A stretch of 64,000 bases of DNA from Streptomyces sp. NBC_01381 (GTDB taxonomy: Bacteria; Actinomycetota; Actinomycetes; Streptomycetales; Streptomycetaceae), in assembly GCF_026340305.1 (NCBI RefSeq), contig NZ_JAPEPI010000003.1:1-64000 (forward strand), written 5' to 3'. How positions within the stretch are numbered: the stretch's first letter is position 1; each line of letters opens with the position of its first letter. Positions 8,309 to 17,553 of this stretch are shown in pieces. Made by a program: the position numbers and the translations under genes. The notes under the pieces were generated by a model, which made no database searches, had not been told where the DNA came from, and saw only the letters and a program-made list of their open reading frames with translations.

Positions 8309-9589
8309 GTGCCTGTCACTCGAACCCCGCACCGCCACCGCCGAGTCACCACAGCCGCCGTCGCCGCCACGATCCTCGCCGGCGCGGGCGTCGTCAGCAC
8401 CGGCGCTGCATCAGGGACGTCCGCCGCGCCCTCCCCCAACGCCGCCACCCAGCGCGGCACCCTGCTCTCCGCCGAGTCGCTCTACACCCTCACCTCGGCC
8501 AAGGACTCCGCAGCCGAGCTCACCGCCTGCGGGTACGACCCCGGCGCCGCCCGCCACGGCGTGGACGCCTACCGACTCCTCTACCGCACCATCGACACGA
8601 AGGGCCAACCCACCACCGCCAGCGGGCTGTTCACCGTCCCGCGCGGGGTCCAAGGACATCTGCGGACCGTCTCGTTCGCCCACGGCACCGGCGTCCACCG
8701 CATCGACGCGCCCTCGATGCAGCGGAAGGTGTTCCTGACCGGCCCCTCCATCACCTACGCCTCCGCAGGCTTCGCCACCGTCGCACCCGACTACCTCGCC
8801 ATGGGCACAGGCCCGGCCAAGCACCCCTGGATGGACGTGCCGTCCCAAGCCACAGCCTCCCTCGACCTGCTCCGCGCCGCCCGCCAGTTCGCCCCGACCA
8901 CCGGACGCGCCCTTAACCGTGACGTCCTGGCCACCGGCTTCTCCCAAGGCGCATCGGCTGCGCTCGGGCTCGCCAGGGCCCTCCAGGCGGGCGAGGACCG
9001 GCACTTCAGGCCCGGCGCCCTCGCCCCCATCAGCGGGGCCTACGACTTCGGGGGTGCCCAGATCCCGGCGCTGCTCGCGGGCGACAGCGAGCTGGAGCCG
9101 AGATGGCGCGTGGTGTACGCCGCATACACCCTGGTCGCCTTCGACCGCGTCCACGATGTGTACGACAACCCGGGCAAGGTGTTCCGCGACCCTGCCGTGG
9201 AGGAACTGTTCGACGGCATGCACACCGGCCCGCAGATGATCAACGCGCTGCCCCGCACGCCGGACGAACTACTGACGCCATACGGGCGCGATCTGCTGAC
9301 CCGGCCCAAGAGCGGCCTCACGGCCGGGCTGCGGACCACCGACAGCGTATGCAAACACTGGAAGCCCACGGCACCCATTCGGCTCTACAGGGCACAAGGC
9401 GACGAACAGGCGACCGTCCAGAACACCGCCAACTGCGCCGCAGCCTTCCAGGAAAGAGAAATCGGAGTGCCGGTCATCGACCTCGGCACCGCCGACCACC
9501 AGAAGTCACAACACCTCGGCTCAAACGTGAAGGCAACAGCAAAGGTCGTGCGCTGGTTCAGCACACTCCCCACGCGCAGCAACCCATGA
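8309..9589 (+). CDS. Secreted lipase/esterase, alpha/beta hydrolase (secretory lipase type)
   Basis: A 426-residue exported hydrolase. Residues 1-40 form a long signal peptide: RHRR, then a hydrophobic core AAVAATILAGAGVV, then ASGTSAA. FAHGTG (residues 123-128) is a likely oxyanion-hole loop; the nucleophile motif GFSQG places the catalytic Ser at residue 212, and DHQKS near the C-terminus supplies an Asp/His. Layout and length match secretory lipases (LIP family) that hydrolyse triacylglycerols or esters outside the cell. Two Cys, in TACGYD and SVCKHW, may form a disulphide. The GTG at 8309 follows GAGGGAG. It stands alone as a single-gene unit. Confidence 0.87.
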   Translation: MPVTRTPHRHRRVTTAAVAATILAGAGVVSTGAASGTSAAPSPNAATQRGTLLSAESLYTLTSAKDSAAELTACGYDPGAARHGVDAYRLLYRTIDTKGQPTTASGLFTVPRGVQGHLRTVSFAHGTGVHRIDAPSMQRKVFLTGPSITYASAGFATVAPDYLAMGTGPAKHPWMDVPSQATASLDLLRAARQFAPTTGRALNRDVLATGFSQGASAALGLARALQAGEDRHFRPGALAPISGAYDFGGAQIPALLAGDSELEPRWRVVYAAYTLVAFDRVHDVYDNPGKVFRDPAVEELFDGMHTGPQMINALPRTPDELLTPYGRDLLTRPKSGLTAGLRTTDSVCKHWKPTAPIRLYRAQGDEQATVQNTANCAAAFQEREIGVPVIDLGTADHQKSQHLGSNVKATAKVVRWFSTLPTRSNP

Positions 9590-9820
9590 CCCGCCCCCAC
9601 CCCGACCACCAGAGCCCAGCCCCTCTGGACGCTCGCCCCGACCTGCCGTGAGCTACGGTCAGGAGTTCGAGACAGCCATCACCTCCCGGCCCCGGTAAGC
9701 ACCACCGCGACCTGCAAGACGCCACGCGGAACATACCCCCATCGGCGCACCCTCCCCGTGCACAAGCGCCCCGGCCCCGGCATTGTCACGTACCCGCCGA
9801 GATAATTTAGGACCGAACTA

Positions 9821-10916
9821 GGGCCTGTGTAACGTCGTGATCAATCAGTTGCCTTCAGCAGGTCGTTGATCCAGATCATGGAGGCGCGGAGGTGGAGGCC
9901 GGCGAGGTAGCTCTGGGGCGTCTTGTCGTATCGAGTCGCGATGCCCCGCCAGGCCTTCAGCTTGTTGATCAGACGCTCGACGGTGTTCCGCTCCTTGTAG
10001 AGACCGGCGTCGTGACCTGTGGGCCGGCCGCCCCGGCTGCCTTTCCTCTTCCGGTTGGCTGCCTGGTCCTTCTTCTCCGGGATGACGGCCTTGATGTTTC
10101 GTTTGCGCAGGTAAGAACGGTTGGCGCGGGATGAGTAGGCCTTGTCGGCGGCGACAGCCCCAGGCCGGGTCCGGGGACGGCCGACAGGCAGACGGACCCG
10201 CACCTTCTGCAACACGGGGACGAACTGCGGGCTGTCGGCGGCCTGTCCCGCGGTCAGGACGAACGACAACGGACGGCACTTGCGGTCCGCGGCGAGATGA
10301 ACCTTGCTCGTCAGCCCGCCACGGGATCTCCCGAGCAGGGCTTCCTTCAGACGGAGCTTGTGCCGTCGTCTGAGGTGCCGCCGTTTTTCCCGGTCGAGGG
10401 CGTCGCTTCCGTCCTGTCCGTTCTGTTCCGGCGCGGCGCCCCCTTTTACCGGGCCCGTTCCTGGTCGGCGGCGGCTTCCTCCAGGGCGTCCATGACCTCC
10501 TTGCCGATGTACATCCCGGCGGCGTCGTGGTGGGCGCGGGCGGTGGTGGAGTCCACGCTGACCAGGGATAAGTCCGTCTGTCCGCGGCGGGCGGCCTCCG
10601 CGATCGTGCCTTCCAGGAGAGCAGAGAAGACCCCGGCGTCCCGCCAGACGCGAAAGCGCCCGTAGACCGTCGGCCACGGTCCGAACTCGGAGGGCACCTC
10701 GCGCCACTGGGCGCTGGACCGGAACCGCCAGATCACCCCCTCGAACTGCTCCCGCAGCCGCTCGGGCTACGGACCGTACTCGCCTATCGGCAGGTACGGC
10801 TCGATGAACTCCCATTGCTCGTCGGTGAGTTGCCTACGTGTCACACCCAGCGTCCTACCAGGTCCTACCCCGCACGGGACCAGAACCCGAAATTGATCAC
10901 GACGTCACACAGGCCC
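9821..10916. mobile_element. IS5-family insertion sequence with TA target duplication (inactive)
   Basis: Terminal inverted repeats GGGCCTGTGTAACGTCGTG at the left and the complement with one mismatch at the right bound a 1096-bp element, and both ends are flanked by TA (9819-9820 and 10917-10918), as expected for IS5-type transposition. It contains one reverse-strand transposase gene with a premature stop and a frameshift, so it cannot move by itself. Confidence 0.85.
9841..10844 (-). pseudogene. IS5-family transposase, amber stop plus frameshift
   Basis: From the GTG at 10844 the product begins TRRQLTDEQWEFIEPYLP, the usual IS5 start. A TAG interrupts the gene after GEYGP, where relatives usually read GPYPERLR. 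It reopens as IWRFRSSAQWREVPSEFG, carries the first catalytic Asp in VSVDSTTARAHH, then shifts frame around 10440. The C-terminal part has GGLTSKVHLAAD, an Asp in AVAADKAYSS, and the final ERLINKLKAWRGIATRYDK with the catalytic Glu. All DDE residues remain, so decay is recent. Confidence 0.85.
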
Positions 10917-11223
10917 TAGCCGCCCCGGGCACGGCCACCGACCACACACTGGAGGCCCCCGATGCCCACCATCCGCCTTGGCGACTACCTCACCGCTCCC
11001 ACCGACCGGCAGCTCGCCGGAACCCTGTACGAGCAGCTGGAGCAGGCCGAGTTGACCGACTTCCTCGCCGCCTGGGATGACTGTGGCTGCGTAGGTGACA
11101 ACGGGCTCTGGTCCACTTCGTGTGGTCGCGTACGCAGGGTGACCGTTGATCTTCGCGTGATGCCGGTTGAGTTCGCCCGAAAATCGCCGGGCTGGACGGT
11201 GGTGTGGTCGACAGTTCTTCGCC

Positions 11224-12809
11224 GTGAACGAAGTGCTGCCACAGCTGGATGAGCTGCTGTTCTCCTCGGTCGAGGGCGTATTGGTGGAATCGGTCGAGGT
11301 GACCGACACGGTCGTCCGGATCGAGGCTCGTACGACCGCACCCCGGGCGGCCTGCCCGGGGTGCGGATGCTGGTTCGGGGCGAATACATGGCTCCTACCT
11401 GCGATTCCCTCATGATTTGCCGACGGCGGGCAAGTTCGTCGTGGTGTCGTTACGGGTGCGGCGGGTCGTCTGCGCCAAGGACTGCTGCCCGCGCAAGACC
11501 TTCGCTGAGCAAGTCCCAGGGCTCACTCGCCGGTTCGGACGACGGACGGAGCGGTTGCGATCGACGCTGGTGTCGGTCGGCCTTGCGCTCGCAGGCCGGG
11601 CAGGCGCCCGTATGACGGTTACCTTCGGGGCGCCGGTGAGCCGGAATACCTTGCTGAGGCTGATCGCCTCCCTTCCGGATCCCGCCGCCACCACGCCCCG
11701 CGTGGTCGGCGTGGACGAATACGCCCAGCGCAAGGGCCGCGTCTACAGAACCGTGCTTGTCGACGTCGAAACACGACGTCCGATCGACCTACTTCCCGAC
11801 CGGGAGGCCGACACGCTCGCGGTCTGGCTCCCCGAGCGGCCCGGCATCGAGATCATCTGTCGTGACCGGGCCACCTTCTTCGCCGAAGGCGCCACCCGCG
11901 GCGCCCCACAGGCCCTCCAGGTCGCCGACCGATGGCACCTGTGGCACAACCTGGGCGAGGCCGCCGAAAATGCGTCTACCGGCACCGAGGCTGCTTGCGT
12001 CCCATGCCGGCACGGCCGGAGAAACTGCAAGAGCAGGCGGAGCCGACCGGATCGTCGCCCTGGCCAACAGGGCACCGGTTCGCCGAGCGCACCCGCCAAG
12101 CACGCGACCATTCACGCCCTCCTCGCCGCCGGTCACAGCAAGCGGTCCGTCGCCCGGCAGCTCGGCATGACCCTCAACACGATCTTGCGCTTCTCCCGAG
12201 CCACGACTCCGGAGGAGATGTTCACCGGTCAGTGGCAAAGCCGTGCGACCAGGCTCGACGCCTACAAGCCTTACCTCGATCAGCGCTGGCAGGAAGGCTG
12301 CACCAACGCCTGGAAACTGTGGGAGGAGATCAAGGAACAGGGCTATCCACGCGGATACGCCAGCGTCCGCGACTACGTCAGCAGGACTCTTCGCGGCAAG
12401 CCCCAACTGGTCGGCCCCCGGCCGCCATCGGCCCGCGCGGTCACGCGCTGGATCCTCACCCACCCCGACGCCCTACCGGAGGGCGACCGGATCCAGCTCA
12501 AAGCAGCCCTGGCCAACTGCCCCGAACTGACGGCACTCGCCGAGCACGTGCGCTTCTTCGGCCACATGCTCACCCACCTACACGGCGACCGGCTCCCCGA
12601 GTGGATCGAAGCAGCCAGCGCCACCACCGAACTGCCCAGCCTTCGCCACTTCACTCAGCACCTCCTGCGCGACCTCGACGCCGTCACGGCTGCCCTGGAA
12701 CTCCGGCGTCGTGGAAGGCCACGTCAACAGGATCAAGATGCTCAAGCGCCAGATGTTCGGCCGAGCCAGCTTCGGTCTCCTCCGCAAGCGTGTCCTGCTC
12801 TACACGTAG
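11224..12809 (+). pseudogene. ISL3-family transposase with several frameshifts
   Basis: Conserved blocks appear in order but in changing frames. From the GTG at 11224 comes NEVLPQLDELLFSSVEGV with the zinc-ribbon CPGCGCW. Next follow VRRVVCAKDCCPRKTFAEQ, VVGVDEYAQRKGRVYRTVLV with a catalytic Asp, and VADRWHLWHNLGEAAE. The Gln/Trp-rich region WQEGCTNAWKLWEEI and the C-terminal SGVVEGHVNRIKMLKRQMFG with the catalytic Glu complete it. Frame changes lie near 11375, 11965, 12085 and 12695. An intact ISL3 transposase is about 500-530 residues, so the gene was full length and is now inactive. Confidence 0.85.
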
Positions 12810-12851
12810 GGCCACGTTCGCGAGTTGCCAAAAGGTGCGGGCAGACGAAGC

Positions 12852-13265
12852 TCAGGGCGCCATGTGTCGGACGAGCTCCCGTGACTTCTGCTGCAGCGCG
12901 GCTGTCCACTCCTTTGCATGGGGGTTCGAAGCCGTCTTGTGATAATGGCTCTCGGCGCGCTCGGCCGTCTGCCAGTTCACCTCGATGTTCGCTGTCTCAG
13001 CCAAGGCCAGCACCGTGGCAACGAACCCTTCGGACAGTGTGGCCATGACGGCGTGTCTGGTTTTGCTATGCCAGTCGAGCAGGGCGTCGACGAACACTGC
13101 GAATGAGATGGGGTCGATCTGGCACTCATCAGCTTCCATGGGGCTGATGCCGGATGGCAGACCCACTTCGGCTTGATAGACGGTGACCTGGCTCATGAAC
13201 AGCCGGGACGCCCCGTTGGACGGGTTCCACAGGGTTCGGTCGCCCAAGTCGTAGTACTGGCTCAC
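12852..13265 (-). CDS. DUF6086-like protein carried inside the ISL3 element
   Basis: A 137-residue soluble protein starting at GTG 13265 with the sequence SQYYDLGDRTLWNPSN, which I recognise as the start of a family of Streptomyces proteins of unknown function (DUF6086, from memory). It has no signal peptide or membrane segment, a single Cys, and a helical, polar C-terminal half. It lies between the transposase stop and the right inverted repeat, on the opposite strand, so it travels with the element. It is fully open, unlike the transposase beside it. Confidence 0.7.
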   Translation of the reverse strand: MSQYYDLGDRTLWNPSNGASRLFMSQVTVYQAEVGLPSGISPMEADECQIDPISFAVFVDALLDWHSKTRHAVMATLSEGFVATVLALAETANIEVNWQTAERAESHYHKTASNPHAKEWTAALQQKSRELVRHMAP

Positions 13266-13527
13266 GTCAGCCTCTCACTGCTGGTCATAGGAGGCCGACA
13301 TTACGGTCTGTCGGCCCTCCACGAAAAGTGGACCAGAGCCTGACAACGGAGAGCACTTGTCGGCGAGGTCCGAGAGCGGACGATGACCTGGCACCGGGAG
13401 AATGTTGTCGAGATCTAGCAGCACCGGCGCGTTGGCAGACAGAGTTTCTCGCCGTGGCCGAAGCAGGTCAAGCGGTCATCCGACAGCTCTGCCGGAGCTC
13501 TCTCCTGCGGAGCCTGGCTTGTAAGGC

Positions 13528-13857
13528 ATGATCGCGAACATGAGCGAATCGGAACTGGACCTGCTGTCACGGATGTGGGAAGAGCACATGCGCGCGCCCT
13601 TCCCACCACACATGCGCGGTCGAGAGATCGAAGGCGAAGACATGGTGTTGCTCGACGCGGACATCGCCGGCTGTGTCCTTTCGTCGCTGTCAGGGCCCCT
13701 TGATGAGAAGCGCCGCAAAAGCCTTCTCATCTGCCTCGCGGCCGTTGAGAAGGTCCTGCCGTCGATCGATGATGAGGACGGCGCGACCGAGTACTACAAA
13801 CACCTGCGGGACATGGCTGCGTTGGCAGTCGAACTCGGAAACGCCAACAGCCGGTAG
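13528..13857 (+). CDS. Hypothetical acidic protein (109 aa)
   Basis: A small soluble protein of unknown function, MIANMSESELDLLSRMWEE at the start, rich in Glu and Asp and predicted helical. It contains LLDADIAGCVLSSL and ends YYKHLRDMAALAVELGNANSR. The ATG at 13528 follows TAAGG; the second ATG at 13540 is an alternative start. Codon use is normal for the window. It lies between the ISL3 element and a peptidase relic, with no operon partner. Confidence 0.6.
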   Translation: MIANMSESELDLLSRMWEEHMRAPFPPHMRGREIEGEDMVLLDADIAGCVLSSLSGPLDEKRRKSLLICLAAVEKVLPSIDDEDGATEYYKHLRDMAALAVELGNANSR

Positions 13858-13880
13858 CGTCGAGTGGTGCGGGCGGTGGA

Positions 13881-14564
13881 TCAGCCTGCGGCTTGCTGTT
13901 CGGCGCGGGCTCGGGTGGTTGCGGGCTGCTCGTCCTCGGCGAGGCGGAACGGCGGCCACGTGGCGACCGGGGCGACCTCGGTGGGCACCGGGGCGGGCAG
14001 CTCCGCGTCGAGTTCGGCGACGGCCTTGCGGATGAGCGTCTCGGCGTCGTGTGCGTCGAAGGCCGGGGTGGTGCGGACATCTACGTTGATGTCGACCCGG
14101 TCGGGGGTGACTGAGAAGCCCTGTCCGCCGTGGAAAGCGGTGACCGACAGCTTCGGCGGCAGCGGGAACCCTGAGCCGTCGTCCACGCCGGGAAGGTCGG
14201 CGGCGTCCAGGAGCCGCACGAGGTGCGCGGCGCGGGAGATGGCGCCGACCACGGTCTTGCTGGACCCTGAGTGTCCGGAGGGGGCATGTACGGCGATGCT
14301 GGCCCGCCACATCGCCGCGGCGAGTTTGGAGTCGGCCGCCCCGCGGCCGCGCAGCCATCCGTCGACGATGTCGCCGCAGGCCGACGGGAAGGACCAGGCG
14401 GTCTCGTCGCCGTACGGGGCAGTGTCCACGCACGCGTCCAGCGCCCACCAAGGACCGGGCCGCCCACCAGGGATCTCCACCAGCAGCCCCACCAGGGCAC
14501 CCGCCGCGTCATGCAGGCGCCGGTGCGGCAACTCGCGGGCCGCGAGCCAGTCCTCCAGCACCAA
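13881..14564 (-). pseudogene. M20 family metallopeptidase relic with internal deletion
   Basis: The frame shows ALDACVDTAPYG and GWLRGRGAADSK, the first metal-binding segments of ArgE/DapE-type M20 peptidases. It then jumps directly to HAPSGHSGSSKTVVGA and VDINVDVRTTPAFDA of the dimerisation domain. The catalytic Glu-Glu pair and roughly 70 residues between are missing, as are both termini. At its upstream side (14564) it abuts the truncated terminase, so the same deletion probably removed the gene start and the left end of the prophage. It cannot be active. Confidence 0.8.
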
Positions 14565-14572
14565 TCCGATCC

Positions 14573-14809
14573 GTGTCGAGCCTGCTCGCCGCCGACCGCC
14601 TGCTCGTACACGACTCGTGCGAGGGACTGCTCGCCGAACTCCCCGGCTACTCCTGGGACCCCAAAGCCACCGAGCGCGGCGACGACGCCCCGATCAAGGT
14701 CGACGACCACAGCGCCGACGCCCTGCGCTACGTCATCCACTCCACCGCGCACGAGTGGCGCCACCTGCTCACCACTCCCCACAACTTCGCGGCGGGCATT
14801 TCGGCATGA
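14573..14809 (+). pseudogene. Phage terminase large subunit, C-terminal 78 residues only
   Basis: The frame reads LLAADRLLVHDSCEGLLAEL, then YSWDPKATERGDDAPIKVDD, then HSADALRYVIHSTAHEWRHL. The Asp in DDHSADALRY is a typical nuclease-domain metal ligand at the end of large terminases (the DDEVDALRY pattern). The ATPase domain and most of the nuclease are gone. The truncation point coincides with the start of the peptidase relic on the other strand. It marks the left end of what is left of the prophage. Confidence 0.85.
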
Positions 14810-14831
14810 CGGGTGAAGCATTAGATGGGAG

Positions 14832-15170
14832 CTACTTCTTGAAGGCGCTGTAAGGCCAGTCACCCGAGCCGCAGCAGCGGCAATACTTAGTTCGATTCTT
14901 TTTCTTCTTCTTATGGTTCCGCTTGTGCAGCTCGCGAGCCCACCCGGCACTCATACACTTCTTGCACAGCATGTGAACATAAGTCGCCCTGTGCTCAGCC
15001 CCATGACGTGCAGTTATCTTCTCGATCGCGCCATCGATCGACCTTTTTCGAACCCATTCGTTCTCGATTCTGCTCAGTTCCTCGACGCCTTCACCGATCA
15101 AGAATTGACCGATAGCAACACCAACAGCAACAACCGCATGCGCGACCACGGAACCCCCTAGCACATCCAC
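14832..15170 (-). CDS. Cys-rich basic small protein, AT-rich phage cargo
   Basis: A 112-residue protein on the strand opposite to the phage genes, clearly lower in GC than its surroundings. A hydrophobic start (VVAHAVVAVGVAIGQFLIGE) is followed by a polar stretch and a basic, Cys-rich end: MLCKKCMSAGW, then NHKKKKKNRTKYCRCCGSG, a possible zinc-binding site. The GTG at 15170 is the longest start; the GTG at 15149 has an AGGGGG site directly upstream and may be the true one. Function unknown. Base composition and reverse orientation suggest a later insertion into the phage (moron). Confidence 0.6.
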   Translation of the reverse strand: MDVLGGSVVAHAVVAVGVAIGQFLIGEGVEELSRIENEWVRKRSIDGAIEKITARHGAEHRATYVHMLCKKCMSAGWARELHKRNHKKKKKNRTKYCRCCGSGDWPYSAFKK

Positions 15171-15332
15171 TGAGATATATCACGATATGAGATGTGATCG
15201 GAATATCCGTGCATCAATAACCACTTTCCTGCAACCGGCAATTCTCAGCGGAGTCCCACGGGTTGACGCGTATCTCACTGCCATCAAGGTGACCGCCCCG
15301 AACCCGACACCACCACCAGGAGGTGAGCCACG

Positions 15333-16801
15333 ATGGCACTGCCCGAGAACGGCGCAGCGTGGCCGCCCCCGCAGTGGGCGCCGTACTACGCCGAGATGCG
15401 CCTCGACGACGCGTGGTACTCCGGTGACCGGCGCCGCCTCGCCCGCTACTACGGCGATCACGACGCCGCTCCGTCCCGCCGGGGCCCGTTCAACCGGCAC
15501 CGCGAGCAGCCCGCCCGGCCGCGCCGTCACCGACTGCACGTGCCGTTGGCGTCCGACATCGCCGCCGTGAGCGCGCACCTGCTCTTCAGCGACATGCCGT
15601 CCCTGAGCGTCGAGGACAAGGCCACACAGGAACGCCTCGAAACCCTGGTCGACGAAGGCCAGATACAACAGGCGCTGCACGCCGCCGCAGAGCAGGCTGC
15701 CGCCCTGTCCGGGGCGTACTACCGCGCCACATGGGACCGCGACCTAGTCGACCGGCCGATCTTCTCAATCGTCCAGCCCGACAACGTGAGCCCGGAATTC
15801 CGTTGGGGGATGCTGCGGGCCGCCACCCTATGGCGCGACCTCCTCGGCTCGACTCAGTCGACCGTGTTCCGGCACGTCGAGCGGCACGAGCCCGGCCGCA
15901 TCCTGCACGGCCTGTACGAGGGCACCCCCGACAATCTCGGCCGCGCCGTTCCGCTGGCCGAGCACTCCGAGACCGCCGATCTTGCGGGCAGTCTCGGCGA
16001 GGACGGTGTCAGCGTCGAGACCGGCATCACCGAACTCACGGTCGCCTACGTCCCAAACATCGGGCCCAACCGGTTGCACCGGTCATCCCCGATGGGGCGT
16101 AGCGACTTCCAGGGCATCAGGGATGTGTTCGACGCTCTCGACGACGTGTGGACGTCATGGATGCGCGATATCCGCCTCGCCCGCGCAAGGCTGATCGTCC
16201 CCGACGGATACCTACGCGATCACGGCCCCGGCAACGGAGCATCGTTCGACGACGACCGCGAAGTCTGGCACTCCCTGAAGATGCCGCCCAACGATGGCGC
16301 GGGCATCACCCTGGCTCAGTTCGAGATCAGGGTCGACGAGCACCAGAGGAGCGGCGAGGCCCTGACTCGGCAAGCCGTCCAGTCGGCCGGTTACTCGGCT
16401 CAGTCGTTCGGCCTCGACGCCCACGGCGCCCCGATCACCGCGACCGAGGTCGACAGCCGCGACGCCCTGTCCATGGTCCCCGGAAGCAGAAGGCCGGGTA
16501 TGTGCGCCAGCCCCTCGCCCACATTCTGCACGTCTTGTTGCAGCTCGACGCCGTGCACTTCGGCCGCCGCATCAAGCCCGAGCGCCCCCGCGTCGAGTTC
16601 GGCGACGGCGTCGCCGAGAGCGAGCAGAGCACGGCGACCACTCTCGACCTGCTCGCCCGCGCCGGGGCCGTGTCGACCTCGACAAAGGTCAAGATCCTGC
16701 ACCCCGATTGGGACGACACCGCCGTACAGGCCGAGGTGTCCGCCATCCTCACGGAGACCGGAGCAGGCGCGCCCGACCCTGTCGGCAGCTTCCCGCTCTA
16801 G
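15333..16801 (+). pseudogene. Phage portal protein, one frameshift
   Basis: ATG at 15333 follows a strong AGGAGGTGAG site. The first 380 codons encode an N-terminal WAPYYAEMRLDDAWYSGD segment and the VPLASDIAAVSAHLLFSD region, and reach ATEVDSRDALSM, a motif typical of portal proteins of Streptomyces phages. The frame then shifts near 16485 and continues as KAGYVRQPLAHILHVLLQLD to the natural stop at 16801. Total coding length is about 488 residues, normal for a portal. The portal ring is the DNA gate at one capsid vertex. Confidence 0.85.
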
Positions 16802-16812
16802 CCAATTTCCAC

Positions 16813-17124
16813 TCAGGTTGTGTGCTCCTCGTCGGGCAGTTCGGGCGCGACCTCTGCGCCCGACACATCCCCTCCGGGCTCGGCATTCGAGCCATCCTGG
16901 AATCCCAGTTCAGGCAGCTTCGGGGTCAAAGGACGCTGCGCCAAAGTCTTTGAGTCCCGTCGCTCCTTCCGTCCCTGCACGAGGTTCTTCACGGCGTCCC
17001 GCACCTTGCCGAGGCTGTCGAGTGTGCGGGCAATCTGGTTGGACAGCACCTCGACTTGTTGGAGCACCAGGCACACCAGAGCGAAGACCACAATGACGAT
17101 CACGCTGATTTCTTCGTACTTCAT
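16813..17124 (-). CDS. Small membrane protein with coiled coil, reverse-strand moron
   Basis: A 103-residue protein starting at ATG 17124 with AGGA 9-10 bases upstream. One N-terminal transmembrane segment (ISVIVIVVFALVCLVL) is followed by a heptad-like stretch QQVEVLSNQIARTLDSL, a basic patch (GRKERR) and an acidic, Pro-rich tail ending PDEEHTT. It lies between portal and MuF genes but on the opposite strand, converging with the portal stop 11 bases away. Function is unknown; superinfection exclusion or another lysogenic function is a guess. Confidence 0.7.
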   Translation of the reverse strand: MKYEEISVIVIVVFALVCLVLQQVEVLSNQIARTLDSLGKVRDAVKNLVQGRKERRDSKTLAQRPLTPKLPELGFQDGSNAEPGGDVSGAEVAPELPDEEHTT

Positions 17125-17553
17125 TGCTGGCCATCCTGTTCTTCTGCGCGGTCATGCGCGCAGGGCAACGCCCGGAGAGGGCAGAGGTGTTGGGGTTGGC
17201 GAGCACCGTACTGGGTCGAAGAGTCCGATTTAGCAACGTGCTCCCATCTGAAATCCTCTCGCCTGTTTCGGGTGAAGTTACGCACGGCGTTGCCGGTGTC
17301 CGGCACAGCGAGTTGGCTGCCAAGGCAGGCAGGACTCAACTCCTTGCGACCTGCGAACTCCGAGGCCAGGGCGTCGATTTCGCCCTAACCGCTGTCTACC
17401 TGCTCACCAAGTGGGGATAACTCAAGTGAAGTTGGTAACCAAGAAGACCAACTCTCACCAACTGCGGCAATCCGGTTAGCTACACGCCAACCACGCTCAT
17501 GAAATAGCAAATAGCGGTTAAAGAGCCCATTTCACCAACACCTAGGGAGTGGA
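17125..17553. promoter_or_regulatory. Intergenic region with AT-rich promoter-like segment
   Basis: This gap lies between the reverse-strand membrane gene and the MuF gene and must serve both. The part 17420-17550 is much lower in GC than the rest and contains inverted AGTTGGT/ACCAACT arms near 17433-17470, a plausible operator. The forward frame in 17124-17420 has no recognisable features and I do not call it a gene. Confidence 0.4.

Larger units (their letters stand above)
11104..13340. mobile_element. ISL3-family element with 8-bp target duplication and passenger gene
   Basis: Inverted ends GGCTCTGGTCCACTT (11104-11118) and AAGTGGACCAGAGCC (13326-13340) bound a 2237-bp element. Identical 8-bp direct repeats TGACAACG flank it at 11096-11103 and 13341-13348, the duplication length known for ISL3. 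Inside are a frameshifted ISL3 transposase on the forward strand and a reverse-strand DUF6086-like gene between the transposase stop and the right end. The perfect duplication implies a recent insertion. Confidence 0.92.
10962..13386 (+). pseudogene. Small hypothetical gene split by the ISL3 insertion
   Basis: A good ribosome site (GGAGG at 10951) precedes ATG at 10962, giving a protein that begins MPTIRLGDYLTAPTDRQLAG and is cut after about 47 codons by the ISL3 element. Removing the element and one copy of the 8-bp target duplication joins codon GGTGACAAC to GGAGAGCAC at 13349 and restores a 59-residue frame ending in SARSESGR and a TGA at 13384-13386. No domain is recognised. The restored frame supports that this was a real gene before insertion. 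Confidence 0.6.

Noticed and set aside
16480..16490. Programmed frameshift in the portal gene
   Set aside because: Portal genes are not known to use frameshifting and the site has no slippery heptamer; an indel is simpler.
17124..17420. Forward 98-codon frame between portal and MuF genes
   Set aside because: It starts inside the start of the reverse membrane gene, has no ribosome site and no recognisable features.
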